Assembly (NCBI GenBank): GCA_015068325.1
Contig: SVKQ01000021.1
Coordinates: forward strand, 62,001 to 126,000
Origin: Oscillospiraceae bacterium
Lineage (GTDB): Bacteria > Bacillota > Clostridia > Oscillospirales > Oscillospiraceae
Length of the DNA: 64,000 nt
Direction of reading: 5' to 3'
The position numbers and the translations under genes were made by a program. Below are positions 1 to 6,987 of this stretch, one piece after another. The stretch's first letter is position 1. Each line of letters opens with the position of its first letter. A model generated the notes under the pieces. It worked only from the letters and a program-made list of their open reading frames with translations. It searched no databases and was not told where the DNA came from.

Positions 1-452
1 TCCGGGCCCAGCACCGCCGCCACCGCCCGCTGCCGACGCGCGGCAAAGGTAACGCCGTCGTCCGCCGCATCGCACAGCGCAGCACGGTATTCCCCGCTGT
101 CCAGCGTGTCGGCCACCGCCGTCAGTTCCACCGCATCGGCACACTCGGCGCCGAAAGCCAGCGTGTCCACCACGCCGGTTTGACGCAGCACCTCCACGCC
201 GCCCCGGGCAAATCGCTCCGCCGTGGCGGCGGCCCAGGGGGTGGGGATCTCCAGCACTAAGTCGGCGCCGCAGCGCAGCGCCATCTCGGCCCGGGCCAGC
301 TTGCCGACCACCGCCGCCTCACCGCGCTGGACGAAGTGGCCGCTCATGGCGCATACGATGCCTTCATATCCCTGCTGGCGCAGCAGGTGCAGCATCCGCT
401 CGTGGCCCCTGTGAAGGGGATTGTATTCACATATTATACCGACAACCGCCAT
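1..452 (-). CDS. tmcAL: tRNA(Met) cytidine acetate ligase, N-terminal part (runs off left edge)
   Basis: Acetate ligase of the TmcAL/YlbM family, which makes N4-acetylcytidine at the wobble base of elongator tRNA-Met using acetate and ATP. About 150 N-terminal residues are visible. The protein begins MAVVGIICEYNPLHRGH, with the nucleotidyltransferase HxGH motif at residues 14-17 in the setting typical of this family. The reading frame stays open to the window edge, so the C-terminus is missing here. The ATG at 452 is the only sensible start. It is divergent from the DUF6472 gene. The family assignment rests on the N-terminal motif and is good. Confidence 0.85.
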   Translation of the reverse strand, partial: MAVVGIICEYNPLHRGHERMLHLLRQQGYEGIVCAMSGHFVQRGEAAVVGKLARAEMALRCGADLVLEIPTPWAAATAERFARGGVEVLRQTGVVDTLAFGAECADAVELTAVADTLDSGEYRAALCDAADDGVTFAARRQRAVAAVLGP

Positions 453-611
453 GGCATTCTTCCCTGTTCCATTACAAAAGGTTACAATCTGCACACAAAC
501 CGGCCTGTGATACCCGCTGCCTTGGCGCTTTTGCCGCATAGTAACGGCATACCGTACAGAAAGGTATATTTTTATTATTATATCCGATTTTTGCGCTAAA
601 TGCAACTGCCC

Positions 612-641
612 TTGACAGCGGCGCCCCGGGGCAGATAGAAT
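612..641 (+). promoter_or_regulatory. Sigma-A-type promoter for the DUF6472 gene
   Basis: TTGACA at 612-617, an 18-nt spacer and TAGAAT at 636-641. The gene follows with a GAGGTG ribosome-binding site before the ATG at 660. Confidence 0.7.
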
Positions 642-659
642 ACAAGCGAGGTGAGCGCC

Positions 660-833
660 ATGAACGGCAAATGCGAGAGCTGCAACTTCTATAATTATGA
701 TGAGGCCTTCGACAACTACATCTGCGAGATGGACCTGGATGAGGACGAGATGACCCGCTTTCTGGCGGGTCGTGCCGACGACTGCCCCTTCTGGCGGCCC
801 GGCGACGAATACCGCACCGCGCGGCGGCAGTAG
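660..833 (+). CDS. Small cysteine-containing protein, DUF6472-like
   Basis: A 57-residue acidic protein of unknown function. It carries CESC near its start, a third cysteine in the middle and a C-P-aromatic segment near the end, suggesting a small metal-binding (zinc-ribbon-like) fold. It resembles the DUF6472 proteins of gut clostridia, which share the DLDEDEM segment. The ORF track starts at a GTG at 651, but that GTG lies inside the GAGGTG ribosome-binding site, so the ATG at 660 is chosen. It sits just upstream of obg with its own promoter. Function unknown. Confidence 0.75.
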   Translation: MNGKCESCNFYNYDEAFDNYICEMDLDEDEMTRFLAGRADDCPFWRPGDEYRTARRQ

Positions 834-962
834 ACTGTTTGCCCAATGCCCGTGCTCCAGGCCCCGGAGAGGCAGGACAGCTACCTTGACGCGACGGGGG
901 TTTTCCGCTAAAATGAGGAGCAAACCGATATAAAATGCGTGTTCCAAGGAGGATCGGCACAG

Positions 963-2243
963 ATGGCGAGCGGATTTATCGACAAGGCCCGGATCACCTG
1001 CCGCGCCGGCAACGGCGGCAACGGTGCGGTGGCCTTTCACCGGGAGAAATATGTGGCCGCCGGCGGCCCGGACGGCGGCGACGGCGGCGACGGCGGCTCC
1101 ATCATCCTGCAGGTGGATGACAACATGTCCACCCTGATGGACTTCCGATACAAGCGCAAATACGTGGCCTCCAACGGCGTGGACGGCCAGGGCGGACGCA
1201 AGTCCGGCAAGGACGGCCAGAGCCTCATCATCCGCGTGCCCCGGGGCACGCTGGTGCGAGACGCCGAGACGAACGAGATCATCCGCGACATGTCCGGTGA
1301 TGAGCCCTTCGTCCTTTGCAAGGGCGGCCGGGGCGGCTGGGGCAACCAGCACTTCGCCACCCCCACCCGCCAGGTGCCCCGCTTCGCCAAGGCGGGACTG
1401 CCCGGCGAAACCCACGACGTGGTGCTGGAGCTGAAGCTGCTGGCCGACGTGGGGTTGGTGGGCTTCCCCAACGTGGGCAAATCCACCTTTTTGAGCGTGG
1501 TCAGCAAGGCGCACCCCAAGATCGCCAACTACCATTTTACCACCCTGTATCCTAACCTGGGCGTGGTGTATGTGGACGAGGGTATCAGCTTCGTCATGGC
1601 GGACATCCCAGGCATCATCGAGGGTGCCAGCGTGGGTGCCGGTCTGGGCCACGACTTCCTGCGCCACATCGACCGCTGCCGGTTGCTGGTGCACCTGGTG
1701 GATGTGTCCGGCAGCGAGGGCCGCGACCCCGTCGCAGATTTTGAGGCCATCAATGCCGAACTGCGGGAATATAACGCCGACCTAGCAGCCCGGCCCCAGA
1801 TCGTGGTGGCCAACAAGACCGATCTTCTGTACGATACCGCGCCGCTGGACGCGCTCCGCGCCCACGTGGAGGCACAGGGCTACGAGTTCTTTACCATGTC
1901 CGCCGCCACCCACCAGGGCACACGGGAGCTGGTGCAGTGCATCGGCCAGCGGCTGGCCGACCTGCCGCCGGTAGCAGTCTACGAGCCGGAGTACGTGCCC
2001 CGCATGCCGGAGGTGGACACCTCCGAGCCGCTGCATATCGAGCGTGAGGACAACACCTGGCTTGTGGAAGGTCCGTGGCTCCAGCGACTCATGGCCAACA
2101 TCAACTTCTCCGATTACGAGAGCCGCCTGTATTTCGACAAACAGCTCCGCGCCTCCGGCCTGTTCGACCGGCTGGAGCAAATGGGCATCCAGGACGGCGA
2201 CATCGTGTCCATGTACAACCTGGAATTTGAATACCAGCGCTGA
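963..2243 (+). CDS. obg: GTPase Obg (50S ribosome assembly)
   Basis: Obg/CgtA GTPase, 426 residues, involved in late 50S subunit assembly and stress signalling and essential in most bacteria. The glycine-rich Obg fold covers roughly residues 1-158. The G domain follows, with GFPNVGKST near 166-174, DIPG near 214 and NKTD near 283. The C-terminal OCT domain ends the protein. Start: ATG 963 lies 10 nt after AAGGAGG; the upstream GTG in the track overlaps that site. In many Firmicutes obg follows rplU-prp-rpmA. Here that block is 3.6 kb away on the opposite strand. An intrinsic terminator follows. Confidence 0.98.
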   Translation: MASGFIDKARITCRAGNGGNGAVAFHREKYVAAGGPDGGDGGDGGSIILQVDDNMSTLMDFRYKRKYVASNGVDGQGGRKSGKDGQSLIIRVPRGTLVRDAETNEIIRDMSGDEPFVLCKGGRGGWGNQHFATPTRQVPRFAKAGLPGETHDVVLELKLLADVGLVGFPNVGKSTFLSVVSKAHPKIANYHFTTLYPNLGVVYVDEGISFVMADIPGIIEGASVGAGLGHDFLRHIDRCRLLVHLVDVSGSEGRDPVADFEAINAELREYNADLAARPQIVVANKTDLLYDTAPLDALRAHVEAQGYEFFTMSAATHQGTRELVQCIGQRLADLPPVAVYEPEYVPRMPEVDTSEPLHIEREDNTWLVEGPWLQRLMANINFSDYESRLYFDKQLRASGLFDRLEQMGIQDGDIVSMYNLEFEYQR

Positions 2244-2252
2244 CTCTTATGC

Positions 2253-2292
2253 AAAAAGAGCCGGACCGCCTGTAAACGGTCCGGCTCTTTTT
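2253..2292 (+). terminator. Intrinsic terminator after obg
   Basis: GC-rich inverted repeat (AGAGCCGGACCG / CGGTCCGGCTCT) flanked by an A-run and a T-run, so it could work in both directions. Confidence 0.9.
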
Positions 2293-2345
2293 GCATATTT
2301 TCGCATACCCGGTCCACACTACGGTGTGAAAGGAGTGCAGGAACC

Positions 2346-2522
2346 ATGTACTGTCACGATCTCACTGAGCTGCTCAATCGGGATGCCGCCGCCTACACCT
2401 ATTTTTACTCCCTCTCACCCAAGACCCAGGCCCTTCTGCAGGGCCGCGACATCCGCACGCTGGACGAGCTGCACCGAGCTGCAGAGGAACTGCGCGTGCG
2501 CCGCCGTCCCGATGTTTTTTGA
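2346..2522 (+). CDS. Short hypothetical protein (58 aa)
   Basis: A 58-residue protein that does not appear as its own start in the ORF track. It has a clear AAAGGAG ribosome-binding site about 11 nt before the ATG. It begins MYCHDLTELL and contains a YTYFYSL segment followed by an amphipathic helix rich in Arg and Glu. Short proteins of this general look are common in Oscillospiraceae, but I know no function. It is isolated between the obg terminator and the flavodoxin operon promoter. Confidence rests on the ribosome-binding site and codon usage. Confidence 0.6.
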   Translation: MYCHDLTELLNRDAAAYTYFYSLSPKTQALLQGRDIRTLDELHRAAEELRVRRRPDVF

Positions 2523-2548
2523 GAGGCCGGCCAGTCAAAATCCTTATA

Positions 2549-2563
2549 TTAGCTATAACTAAC
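2549..2563. promoter_or_regulatory. Upstream half-conserved DtxR-type box
   Basis: TTAGCTATAACTAAC shares the TTAG...CTAA arms with the perfect operator at 2618-2635. It lies just upstream of the -35 element. It may be a second, weaker site for the same metal-dependent repressor. Confidence 0.4.
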
Positions 2564-2580
2564 TTTTTTCTGAAAACCCC

Positions 2581-2608
2581 TTGACAAACAAAAAAACTGT
2601 GGTATCAT
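2581..2608 (+). promoter_or_regulatory. Promoter of the DUF3793-flavodoxin operon
   Basis: TTGACA at 2581-2586, a 16-nt spacer and TATCAT at 2603-2608. The predicted start site falls near 2615, directly before the palindrome at 2618. Confidence 0.7.
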
Positions 2609-2617
2609 CATATCAAA

Positions 2618-2635
2618 AGTTAGCATTAGCTAACT
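2618..2635. promoter_or_regulatory. DtxR/IdeR-like iron box
   Basis: Perfect palindrome AGTTAGC-ATTA-GCTAACT placed at the transcription start. It has the TTAG/CTAA arms of DtxR-family (iron-dependent repressor) sites. Iron-dependent repression of a flavodoxin, the iron-free substitute for ferredoxin, makes biological sense. The regulator itself is not in the window. Confidence 0.55.
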
Positions 2636-2658
2636 GCTTTCAGGGGAGGGGCGCCGCT

Positions 2659-3213
2659 GTGTCGGAGGAGCTGATCATACGCTGCGCCGCCCCTACGCTG
2701 GCGGGGCTGAAAACAGGGAGCCTGTTCTCCTGCCGCTTCGACTCTCTTCATCAACTCCACCGGGAGATTCGGGACGTCAACCGCCGTGTGGCGGGAAAGG
2801 GGCTACGGCTGCTGCCGTTGCGTGTCACGGACGACACCGCGCTACTCTACCTCTACCGCCCCCTGTATCTGCAGCGGGATCTGGAGAACGACGAAGCGCG
2901 AAAGCTGCTGGCGGAGACGGGCTACGACGATCTCCGCCCCGGCCGGTGCCTGCCCCACCTGCTGCAGCGATTTCGCGGCGGCGGCGACTTCCCCCACGAA
3001 GTCGGGCTGTTCCTCAGCTATCCGCCGGAGGATGTGCGGGGCTTCATCCGCAACAAGGGCCGCCACTGCAAGTGCGCGGGCTGTTGGAAGGTCTACGGCG
3101 ATCCAGAGCAGGCGCGCCGCCGTTTCGAGGGCTATCACCGCTGTACAGAGGACTGCTGCCGGCAATACGCTATGGGCGTGTCCCTGGACGAACTGCTGGT
3201 ATCTGTATCATAA
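2659..3213 (+). CDS. DUF3793 family protein
   Basis: 184 residues, cytoplasmic, DUF3793 family, biochemical role unknown. The family is often found next to flavodoxin genes in anaerobes, as here. The conserved core includes the segment around PHEVGLFLSYPPEDV. A cysteine-rich stretch near residues 135-145 (CKCAGCWK) could bind metal. The GTG at 2659 follows a GGGGAGG ribosome-binding site; the track start at 2581 lies inside the promoter and is rejected. The gene is first in an operon with the flavodoxin 40 nt downstream, probably under the iron box described above. Confidence 0.85.
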   Translation: MSEELIIRCAAPTLAGLKTGSLFSCRFDSLHQLHREIRDVNRRVAGKGLRLLPLRVTDDTALLYLYRPLYLQRDLENDEARKLLAETGYDDLRPGRCLPHLLQRFRGGGDFPHEVGLFLSYPPEDVRGFIRNKGRHCKCAGCWKVYGDPEQARRRFEGYHRCTEDCCRQYAMGVSLDELLVSVS

Positions 3214-3253
3214 CGTATTCCAAACGCCGAACACATAGAAAGGAAACAAAGCC

Positions 3254-3676
3254 ATGAAAAAAGTTGCGATCGTCTATTGGAGCGGCACCGGCAACACGGA
3301 GCAGATGGCGCAGGCTGTGGCGGAGGGTGCCCGCAGCGCCGGCGCCGAGGCCACGCTGCTGACCCCCGCCGACTTCGACAGCTCCCAGGTTAGCCGGTTC
3401 GACGCCTTTGCCTTCGGCTGTCCCGCCATGGGAAACGAGGTGCTGGAGGAGTTGGATTTTGAGCCCATGTTCACCGGTTGTACCGGCGCGCTGGGCTTCC
3501 GGCCCATCGCCCTGTTCGGCTCCTACGGCTGGGGCGACGGCGAGTGGATGCGCAGTTGGGAGCGCACCTGTGAGGACGCCGGACTCAACCGCGTCCATGA
3601 CAGCGTGATCTGCTGCGAGGCTCCCGACGACGAGGCGCTGGCCGCCTGCCGCGATCTGGGTGCCGCCTTGGCGTGA
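3254..3676 (+). CDS. Flavodoxin
   Basis: A 140-residue short-chain flavodoxin, a soluble FMN electron carrier. The FMN phosphate-binding loop SGTGNTE lies at about residues 10-16 after a first beta strand. The GSYGWGDGEW segment near residue 95 is the typical second flavin loop. It has an AAAGGA ribosome-binding site and is second in the operon with the DUF3793 gene. Flavodoxins replace ferredoxin when iron is scarce, matching the DtxR-like box upstream. Identification is strong; the redox partner is unknown. Confidence 0.95.
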   Translation: MKKVAIVYWSGTGNTEQMAQAVAEGARSAGAEATLLTPADFDSSQVSRFDAFAFGCPAMGNEVLEELDFEPMFTGCTGALGFRPIALFGSYGWGDGEWMRSWERTCEDAGLNRVHDSVICCEAPDDEALAACRDLGAALA

Positions 3677-3717
3677 CGCCTGCTTACCTTACTAATCCTC
3701 ATCTTTCCTACCAATAG

Positions 3718-3820
3718 GCAGACGGCCGCTCCCTCCGGGGGGCGGCCGTCTGCCGCAGCGTGACGAGAAAGCTCTGTCTGCGGCTTGAGGCGCCCTGCCA
3801 TCTGGCAGGGCGCCTTTCTG
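3718..3820. terminator. Two hairpins between converging genes
   Basis: Intergenic region holding two strong inverted repeats: CAGACGGCCGC / GCGGCCGTCTG (3718-3752) and AGGCGCCCTGCC / GGCAGGGCGCCT (3788-3815). They likely end transcription from the flavodoxin operon and from the opposing ABC operon. No gene is seen here. Confidence 0.65.
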
Positions 3821-3837
3821 TGTTCGTCTGTTTCTGT

Positions 3838-4476
3838 TTACAGCTCGCGCCGCCGGTACAGTCGGATCGACACCAGCCATGACACGGCGTAGCCGACCGC
3901 CGCGGCCGCCAGCAGTACTGCCGCCAAAGCGCCGGCGGACAGCATCGGCTGTCCGGCCGTCAGCTCCAGCAGCCTGTCGGACAACGTCAGACTGCTGACG
4001 CAGAAGAGAAATACCATGCCGAAGTTGATGATGCGACCCTTCTCCACGCCGAAGTGCAGCATCAGCGGCAGCGTGACGGAGGGTGCCAGCAGGGACAGGC
4101 AGAGCAGCAGCGCCATCTGCAGCAGCAACGCCTCCGGCGCCGCTGCCGTGCCACGTAGCACGCGGGCCAGAGTTGTCGCCAGCCACAGCACCCAAACGCA
4201 GCCTACTGCACACAAGCCCACCACATACTTGGCCGACACCAGCTGGGCGCGGGTATAGGGCAGCGTACCACTGTATACGCTCCACTTGCTCTGCTCGTCA
4301 TAAGACAGCAGTGTGCCGGGGAGCATCCCGGCGATCAGGCCGGGATAGAAGGTGAAGAACAGGTTCTCCCGCTCCATCGGCAGCAGGGAGACGACCGAAA
4401 ATATTACCACCAGCAGCAAGTATATGCGGCAGTGCTTTGCGGCCACGTACCATTCCTTTCGCAGCAGTCCTCTCAT
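3838..4476 (-). CDS. ABC-2 type transporter permease
   Basis: A 212-residue integral membrane protein with about six hydrophobic segments, starting MRGLLRKEWY. The short basic N-terminus followed by a membrane helix is typical of ABC-2 permeases. It is the last gene of a three-gene operon: GntR regulator, ATPase (ending 2 nt upstream) and this permease. That arrangement matches YtrA-type systems, which export or respond to cell-envelope stress compounds such as antibiotics. The substrate cannot be told from sequence. Confidence 0.85.
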   Translation of the reverse strand: MRGLLRKEWYVAAKHCRIYLLLVVIFSVVSLLPMERENLFFTFYPGLIAGMLPGTLLSYDEQSKWSVYSGTLPYTRAQLVSAKYVVGLCAVGCVWVLWLATTLARVLRGTAAAPEALLLQMALLLCLSLLAPSVTLPLMLHFGVEKGRIINFGMVFLFCVSSLTLSDRLLELTAGQPMLSAGALAAVLLAAAAVGYAVSWLVSIRLYRRREL

Positions 4477-4477
4477 G

Positions 4478-5320
4478 TCACCTCTCCCCTTTCACCATGT
4501 ATACGAACAGCTCCTCGATGGTCACAGGCCCCAGGAACAGCCCCTCCGGTACGGCGCGGCGCAGCACGATGGCCTCCGCGCCGTAGCTGTTCTCCCGCCG
4601 GTGCAGGATGGCGTCCTGATCCAGCGCCGCCAGCTGCTGCGGCGTGCAGCGGACCATGCCGTACTCCTCCAGCAGACGGTCCTTCTCCTCGCACAGCAGC
4701 AGCCTGCCCCTGTGGAGGAAGGCGATGTAGTCACAGATGCGCTCCAGATCGCTGACGATGTGGGAGGAGAGCAGCACGGAGTGCCCCTCATCCCGGGTGA
4801 ACTCCTCCAGCATCTCCACCACCTGATCCCGCACCACCGGATCCAGCCCGCTGGTGGCCTCGTCCAGCAACAGAAGCTTCGGGTGGTGGGACAGGGCAAT
4901 GGCGATGCCCAGCTTCATGCGGTTACCGCGGGAGAGGTCCCTGAAGGCCTTGTCCGCGGGAATGTCCAGCGAGCGCAGATATCCCTCATAGGCCGCGCCG
5001 TCCCAGCTGCGGAAGGTGCCGGCCATGACCTTGCCGGCCTGCACCGCCGTCAAGCAGTCCGGCAGGCCCACATCGTCCAGCACCACACCCATCTCCTCCT
5101 TGATGAGATGGATGTTCCGGCCGTTGTCCCGGCCCAGGATGGTGACGGTGCCGCCATCCTTGTGCAGCATATCCAGAATCAGCTTGATGGTGGTGCTCTT
5201 GCCGGCGCCGTTTTCGCCGATGAGGCCCAGGATGCAGCCGCCCGGCAGCGTCAGGTCCAACCCCTCCAGCCGGAAGCCCGGAAACGATTTGGTCAGTCCT
5301 CTGATCTCCAGTGCGTTCAT
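4478..5320 (-). CDS. ABC transporter ATP-binding protein (YtrB-like)
   Basis: 280-residue ATPase subunit. Walker A GENGAGKST lies at residues 35-43, an LSRGN signature near residue 136 and Walker B LLLLDEATSGLD near 155-166. The C-terminal extension of about 70 residues is usual for ABC-2 exporters. The start is the ATG at 5320, which overlaps the GntR stop by 4 nt (translational coupling). The longer track ORF runs back into the regulator in another frame and is not real upstream of 5320. It pairs with the permease immediately downstream. Confidence 0.93.
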   Translation of the reverse strand: MNALEIRGLTKSFPGFRLEGLDLTLPGGCILGLIGENGAGKSTTIKLILDMLHKDGGTVTILGRDNGRNIHLIKEEMGVVLDDVGLPDCLTAVQAGKVMAGTFRSWDGAAYEGYLRSLDIPADKAFRDLSRGNRMKLGIAIALSHHPKLLLLDEATSGLDPVVRDQVVEMLEEFTRDEGHSVLLSSHIVSDLERICDYIAFLHRGRLLLCEEKDRLLEEYGMVRCTPQQLAALDQDAILHRRENSYGAEAIVLRRAVPEGLFLGPVTIEELFVYMVKGER

Positions 5321-5694
5321 TGATACTCCTCCAGTCCGAATTCCACCATGGACAGCACATCCTGCCGGGTCAACCGGCAGGCGGCCGCCAGGCGGGCGAT
5401 CTCGTCGATATGCTCCTCGATCCTCTTCAGGTTCTCCTCCCGGATCAGCTCCACATTTTTGGCGGCCACGAAGCACCCCTTGCCGGGGATGGTGTAGAGA
5501 AAGCCCTCCTTCTCCAGTTCCTCATAGGCCCGCTTGGTGGTGATGAAGCTGATGCGAAGATCCTTGGCCAGCCCCCGGATGGAGGGCAGCATATCGTCCT
5601 CCCGTAGCTCGCCGCCCAGGATCTGGCCCTTGATCTGGGTGTAGATCTGGTCGTAGATCGGAGTGCCGTTTCTGTTGTCGATGAAGATAGTCAC
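5317..5694 (-). CDS. GntR family regulator, YtrA subfamily
   Basis: A 125-residue repressor with an N-terminal winged helix (residues about 10-75: PIYDQIYTQIK, then PSIRGLAKDLRIS) and a short C-terminal helical domain. This is the YtrA layout, without a large ligand-binding domain. It is the first gene of the exporter operon, overlapping the ATPase gene. A 17-bp-arm palindrome covers the promoter immediately upstream, so autoregulation of the operon is likely. Such regulators usually respond to envelope-active antibiotics, but the signal here is unknown. Confidence 0.92.
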   Translation of the reverse strand: MTIFIDNRNGTPIYDQIYTQIKGQILGGELREDDMLPSIRGLAKDLRISFITTKRAYEELEKEGFLYTIPGKGCFVAAKNVELIREENLKRIEEHIDEIARLAAACRLTRQDVLSMVEFGLEEYQ

Positions 5695-5713
5695 GCCGTC
5701 ACCTCTCTGTTGT

Positions 5714-5755
5714 CTGTATCAACTGTATATGTCGTATTATATACAGTTGATACAG
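5714..5755. promoter_or_regulatory. Long palindromic operator of the GntR-ABC operon
   Basis: Perfect inverted repeat with 17-bp arms, CTGTATCAACTGTATAT and its complement, separated by 8 nt. It overlaps both the -35 (TTGACA) and -10 (TATAAT) elements of the minus-strand promoter. This fits a YtrA-type repressor site. Confidence 0.75.
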
Positions 5756-5763
5756 TTTGTCAA
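5736..5763 (-). promoter_or_regulatory. Promoter of the GntR-ABC operon
   Basis: On the minus strand TTGACA (5763-5758), a 16-nt spacer and a consensus TATAAT (5741-5736). It is buried in the palindromic operator. Confidence 0.8.
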
Positions 5764-5794
5764 TCCCCCTCGCGAAAACTTTCGCTCTCCGGCG

Positions 5795-5836
5795 CAAAAA
5801 AAAACGGCGTGACCTGTTGGTCACACCGTTTTTCCG
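5795..5836. terminator. Terminator after rpmA
   Basis: AAAAACGGTGTGACCAACAGGTCACGCCGTTTTTT, read on the minus strand, forms a hairpin with a T-run directly after rpmA. It is nearly symmetric and could act in both directions. Confidence 0.75.
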
Positions 5837-5845
5837 GTTTGGTTT

Positions 5846-6127
5846 TTACTCGGCGGGGTAAACAGAGACCTGCTTGCGGTCCTTGCCCAGGCGCTCGAAG
5901 CGCACCACGCCGTCCGCCTTGGCGAAGAGCGTATCGTCGGTGCCGATGCCCACGTTCTTGCCGGGGTGGATGTGGGTGCCGCGCTGGCGAACCAGGATAT
6001 TGCCGGCCAGGACCCGCTGCCCGTCGGCGCGCTTGGGGCCAAGGCGCTTGGACTCGGAATCACGGCCGTTCTTGGTGGAGCCCATACCTTTTTTATGGGC
6101 GAAGAACTGCAGACCAATATACAGCAT
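5846..6127 (-). CDS. rpmA: Ribosomal protein bL27 with Prp-cleaved N-terminal extension
   Basis: A 93-residue bL27, a 50S protein near the peptidyl-transferase centre. The N-terminus [14 protein letters not shown] carries the Firmicute extension. In organisms such as Staphylococcus the protease Prp cuts after the LQFF(A) motif to expose the functional N-terminus. The adjacent prp gene supports the same maturation here. The rest ([27 protein letters not shown]) is canonical. It is the last gene of rplU-prp-rpmA. Confidence 0.97.
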   Translation of the reverse strand: MLYIGLQFFAHKKGMGSTKNGRDSESKRLGPKRADGQRVLAGNILVRQRGTHIHPGKNVGIGTDDTLFAKADGVVRFERLGKDRKQVSVYPAE

Positions 6128-6174
6128 GTGTCAGTACCATCCTTTCTGTAAGATGATCGAGGAAACAGGAGGGA

Positions 6175-6504
6175 TCAAGCCTCCATCACTTCGATGTTGT
6201 CCGGATACTCGTCGTGAAGGGTCGCCAGATAGACCATCATACCCGTCAGTATCGCCTGACAGGTAGCTTCCGCCGTCTGAGAGAGCCCTCCCGGCAGGCG
6301 GAAAGCGATGGAACCCGTTTCTTCGTCGACTTTCACCGAGGCACACAGCCCCATCACGTCGTTGACGGTGGCCTCGACAAGGCGCACCGCACTGGTGATG
6401 GCCGCGCAGACGATGTCCTCGCCCGCTGCGGCATAGCCGCTGTGGCCGGTCGCATCAAATCCGTTGATGCGCGCTTCCTCCGTGAGGAACGTTACGGTCG
6501 TCAT
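6175..6504 (-). CDS. prp: Ribosomal-processing cysteine protease Prp
   Basis: A 109-residue protease that removes the N-terminal extension of bL27. The catalytic His lies in GHSGYA (about residues 20-25) and the catalytic Cys in DIVCAAITS (about 30-38), the conserved YsxB/Prp arrangement. It sits between rplU and rpmA as in most Firmicutes. It starts 10 nt after the rplU stop with an AAGGGAC ribosome-binding site. Its substrate motif is present in the neighbouring rpmA product. Confidence 0.94.
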   Translation of the reverse strand: MTTVTFLTEEARINGFDATGHSGYAAAGEDIVCAAITSAVRLVEATVNDVMGLCASVKVDEETGSIAFRLPGGLSQTAEATCQAILTGMMVYLATLHDEYPDNIEVMEA

Positions 6505-6513
6505 GCTTGTCCC

Positions 6514-6825
6514 TTAGAAGGAGATCTTGCCGATCTCGACCTTGGTATAGGGCTGACGATGGCCCTGACGCTTGCGGTAGCCCTTCTTGGGGGTGTACTT
6601 GAACACGCGGATCTTCTTGCCCTTGCCGTTCTTGACGACCTTGGCATCCACCTTCGCACCCTCCACCACGGGAGTGCCGAATCTGGTGTTCTCGCCGTCC
6701 ACGATGGCCAGGACCCGGTCGAACACCACGTCCTCACCGGCCTCCGCGTCCAGCTTCTCGATAAACAGCGTGTCGCCCTCAGAGACGTTGTACTGCTTAC
6801 CACCGGTCACGATGATTGCCTGCAT
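6514..6825 (-). CDS. rplU: Ribosomal protein bL21
   Basis: A 103-residue bL21 of the 50S subunit, beginning [14 protein letters not shown] and containing the conserved [15 protein letters not shown] near the C-terminus. The track ORF starts 28 codons earlier at 6909, but that upstream part has no family similarity and lies in the 5' leader. The ATG at 6825 gives the standard length. It is the first gene of rplU-prp-rpmA. Confidence 0.97.
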   Translation of the reverse strand: MQAIIVTGGKQYNVSEGDTLFIEKLDAEAGEDVVFDRVLAIVDGENTRFGTPVVEGAKVDAKVVKNGKGKKIRVFKYTPKKGYRKRQGHRQPYTKVEIGKISF

Positions 6826-6915
6826 ACCTTGCTGCACCTGCCTTTCCTTTATCACGGACTCGCTGTCGGGGGCGTCCGAATCGCCGTTCGGCCCTTTGTG
6901 CCCATTCAAAGCGGC
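6826..6915 (-). ncRNA. Possible L21 leader RNA (autoregulatory 5' UTR)
   Basis: About 90 nt of structured leader between the rplU promoter and start. It can form CCGAA/TTCGG and CGGAC/GTCCG stems. Firmicute rplU genes often have an L21 leader element at this place that binds the protein product. The call is by position and fold only; I could not align it to the known motif. Confidence 0.35.
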
Positions 6916-6921
6916 TTATAC

Positions 6922-6950
6922 AGTTTATCAGCGCCTTTCCACCTTGTCAA
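6922..6950 (-). promoter_or_regulatory. Promoter of rplU-prp-rpmA
   Basis: Minus strand TTGACA (6950-6945), a 17-nt spacer and TAAACT (6927-6922). Confidence 0.65.
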
Positions 6951-6987
6951 CAGAAATTTTCCGCTTTTCTGCTGTTTTTTGCATTTT

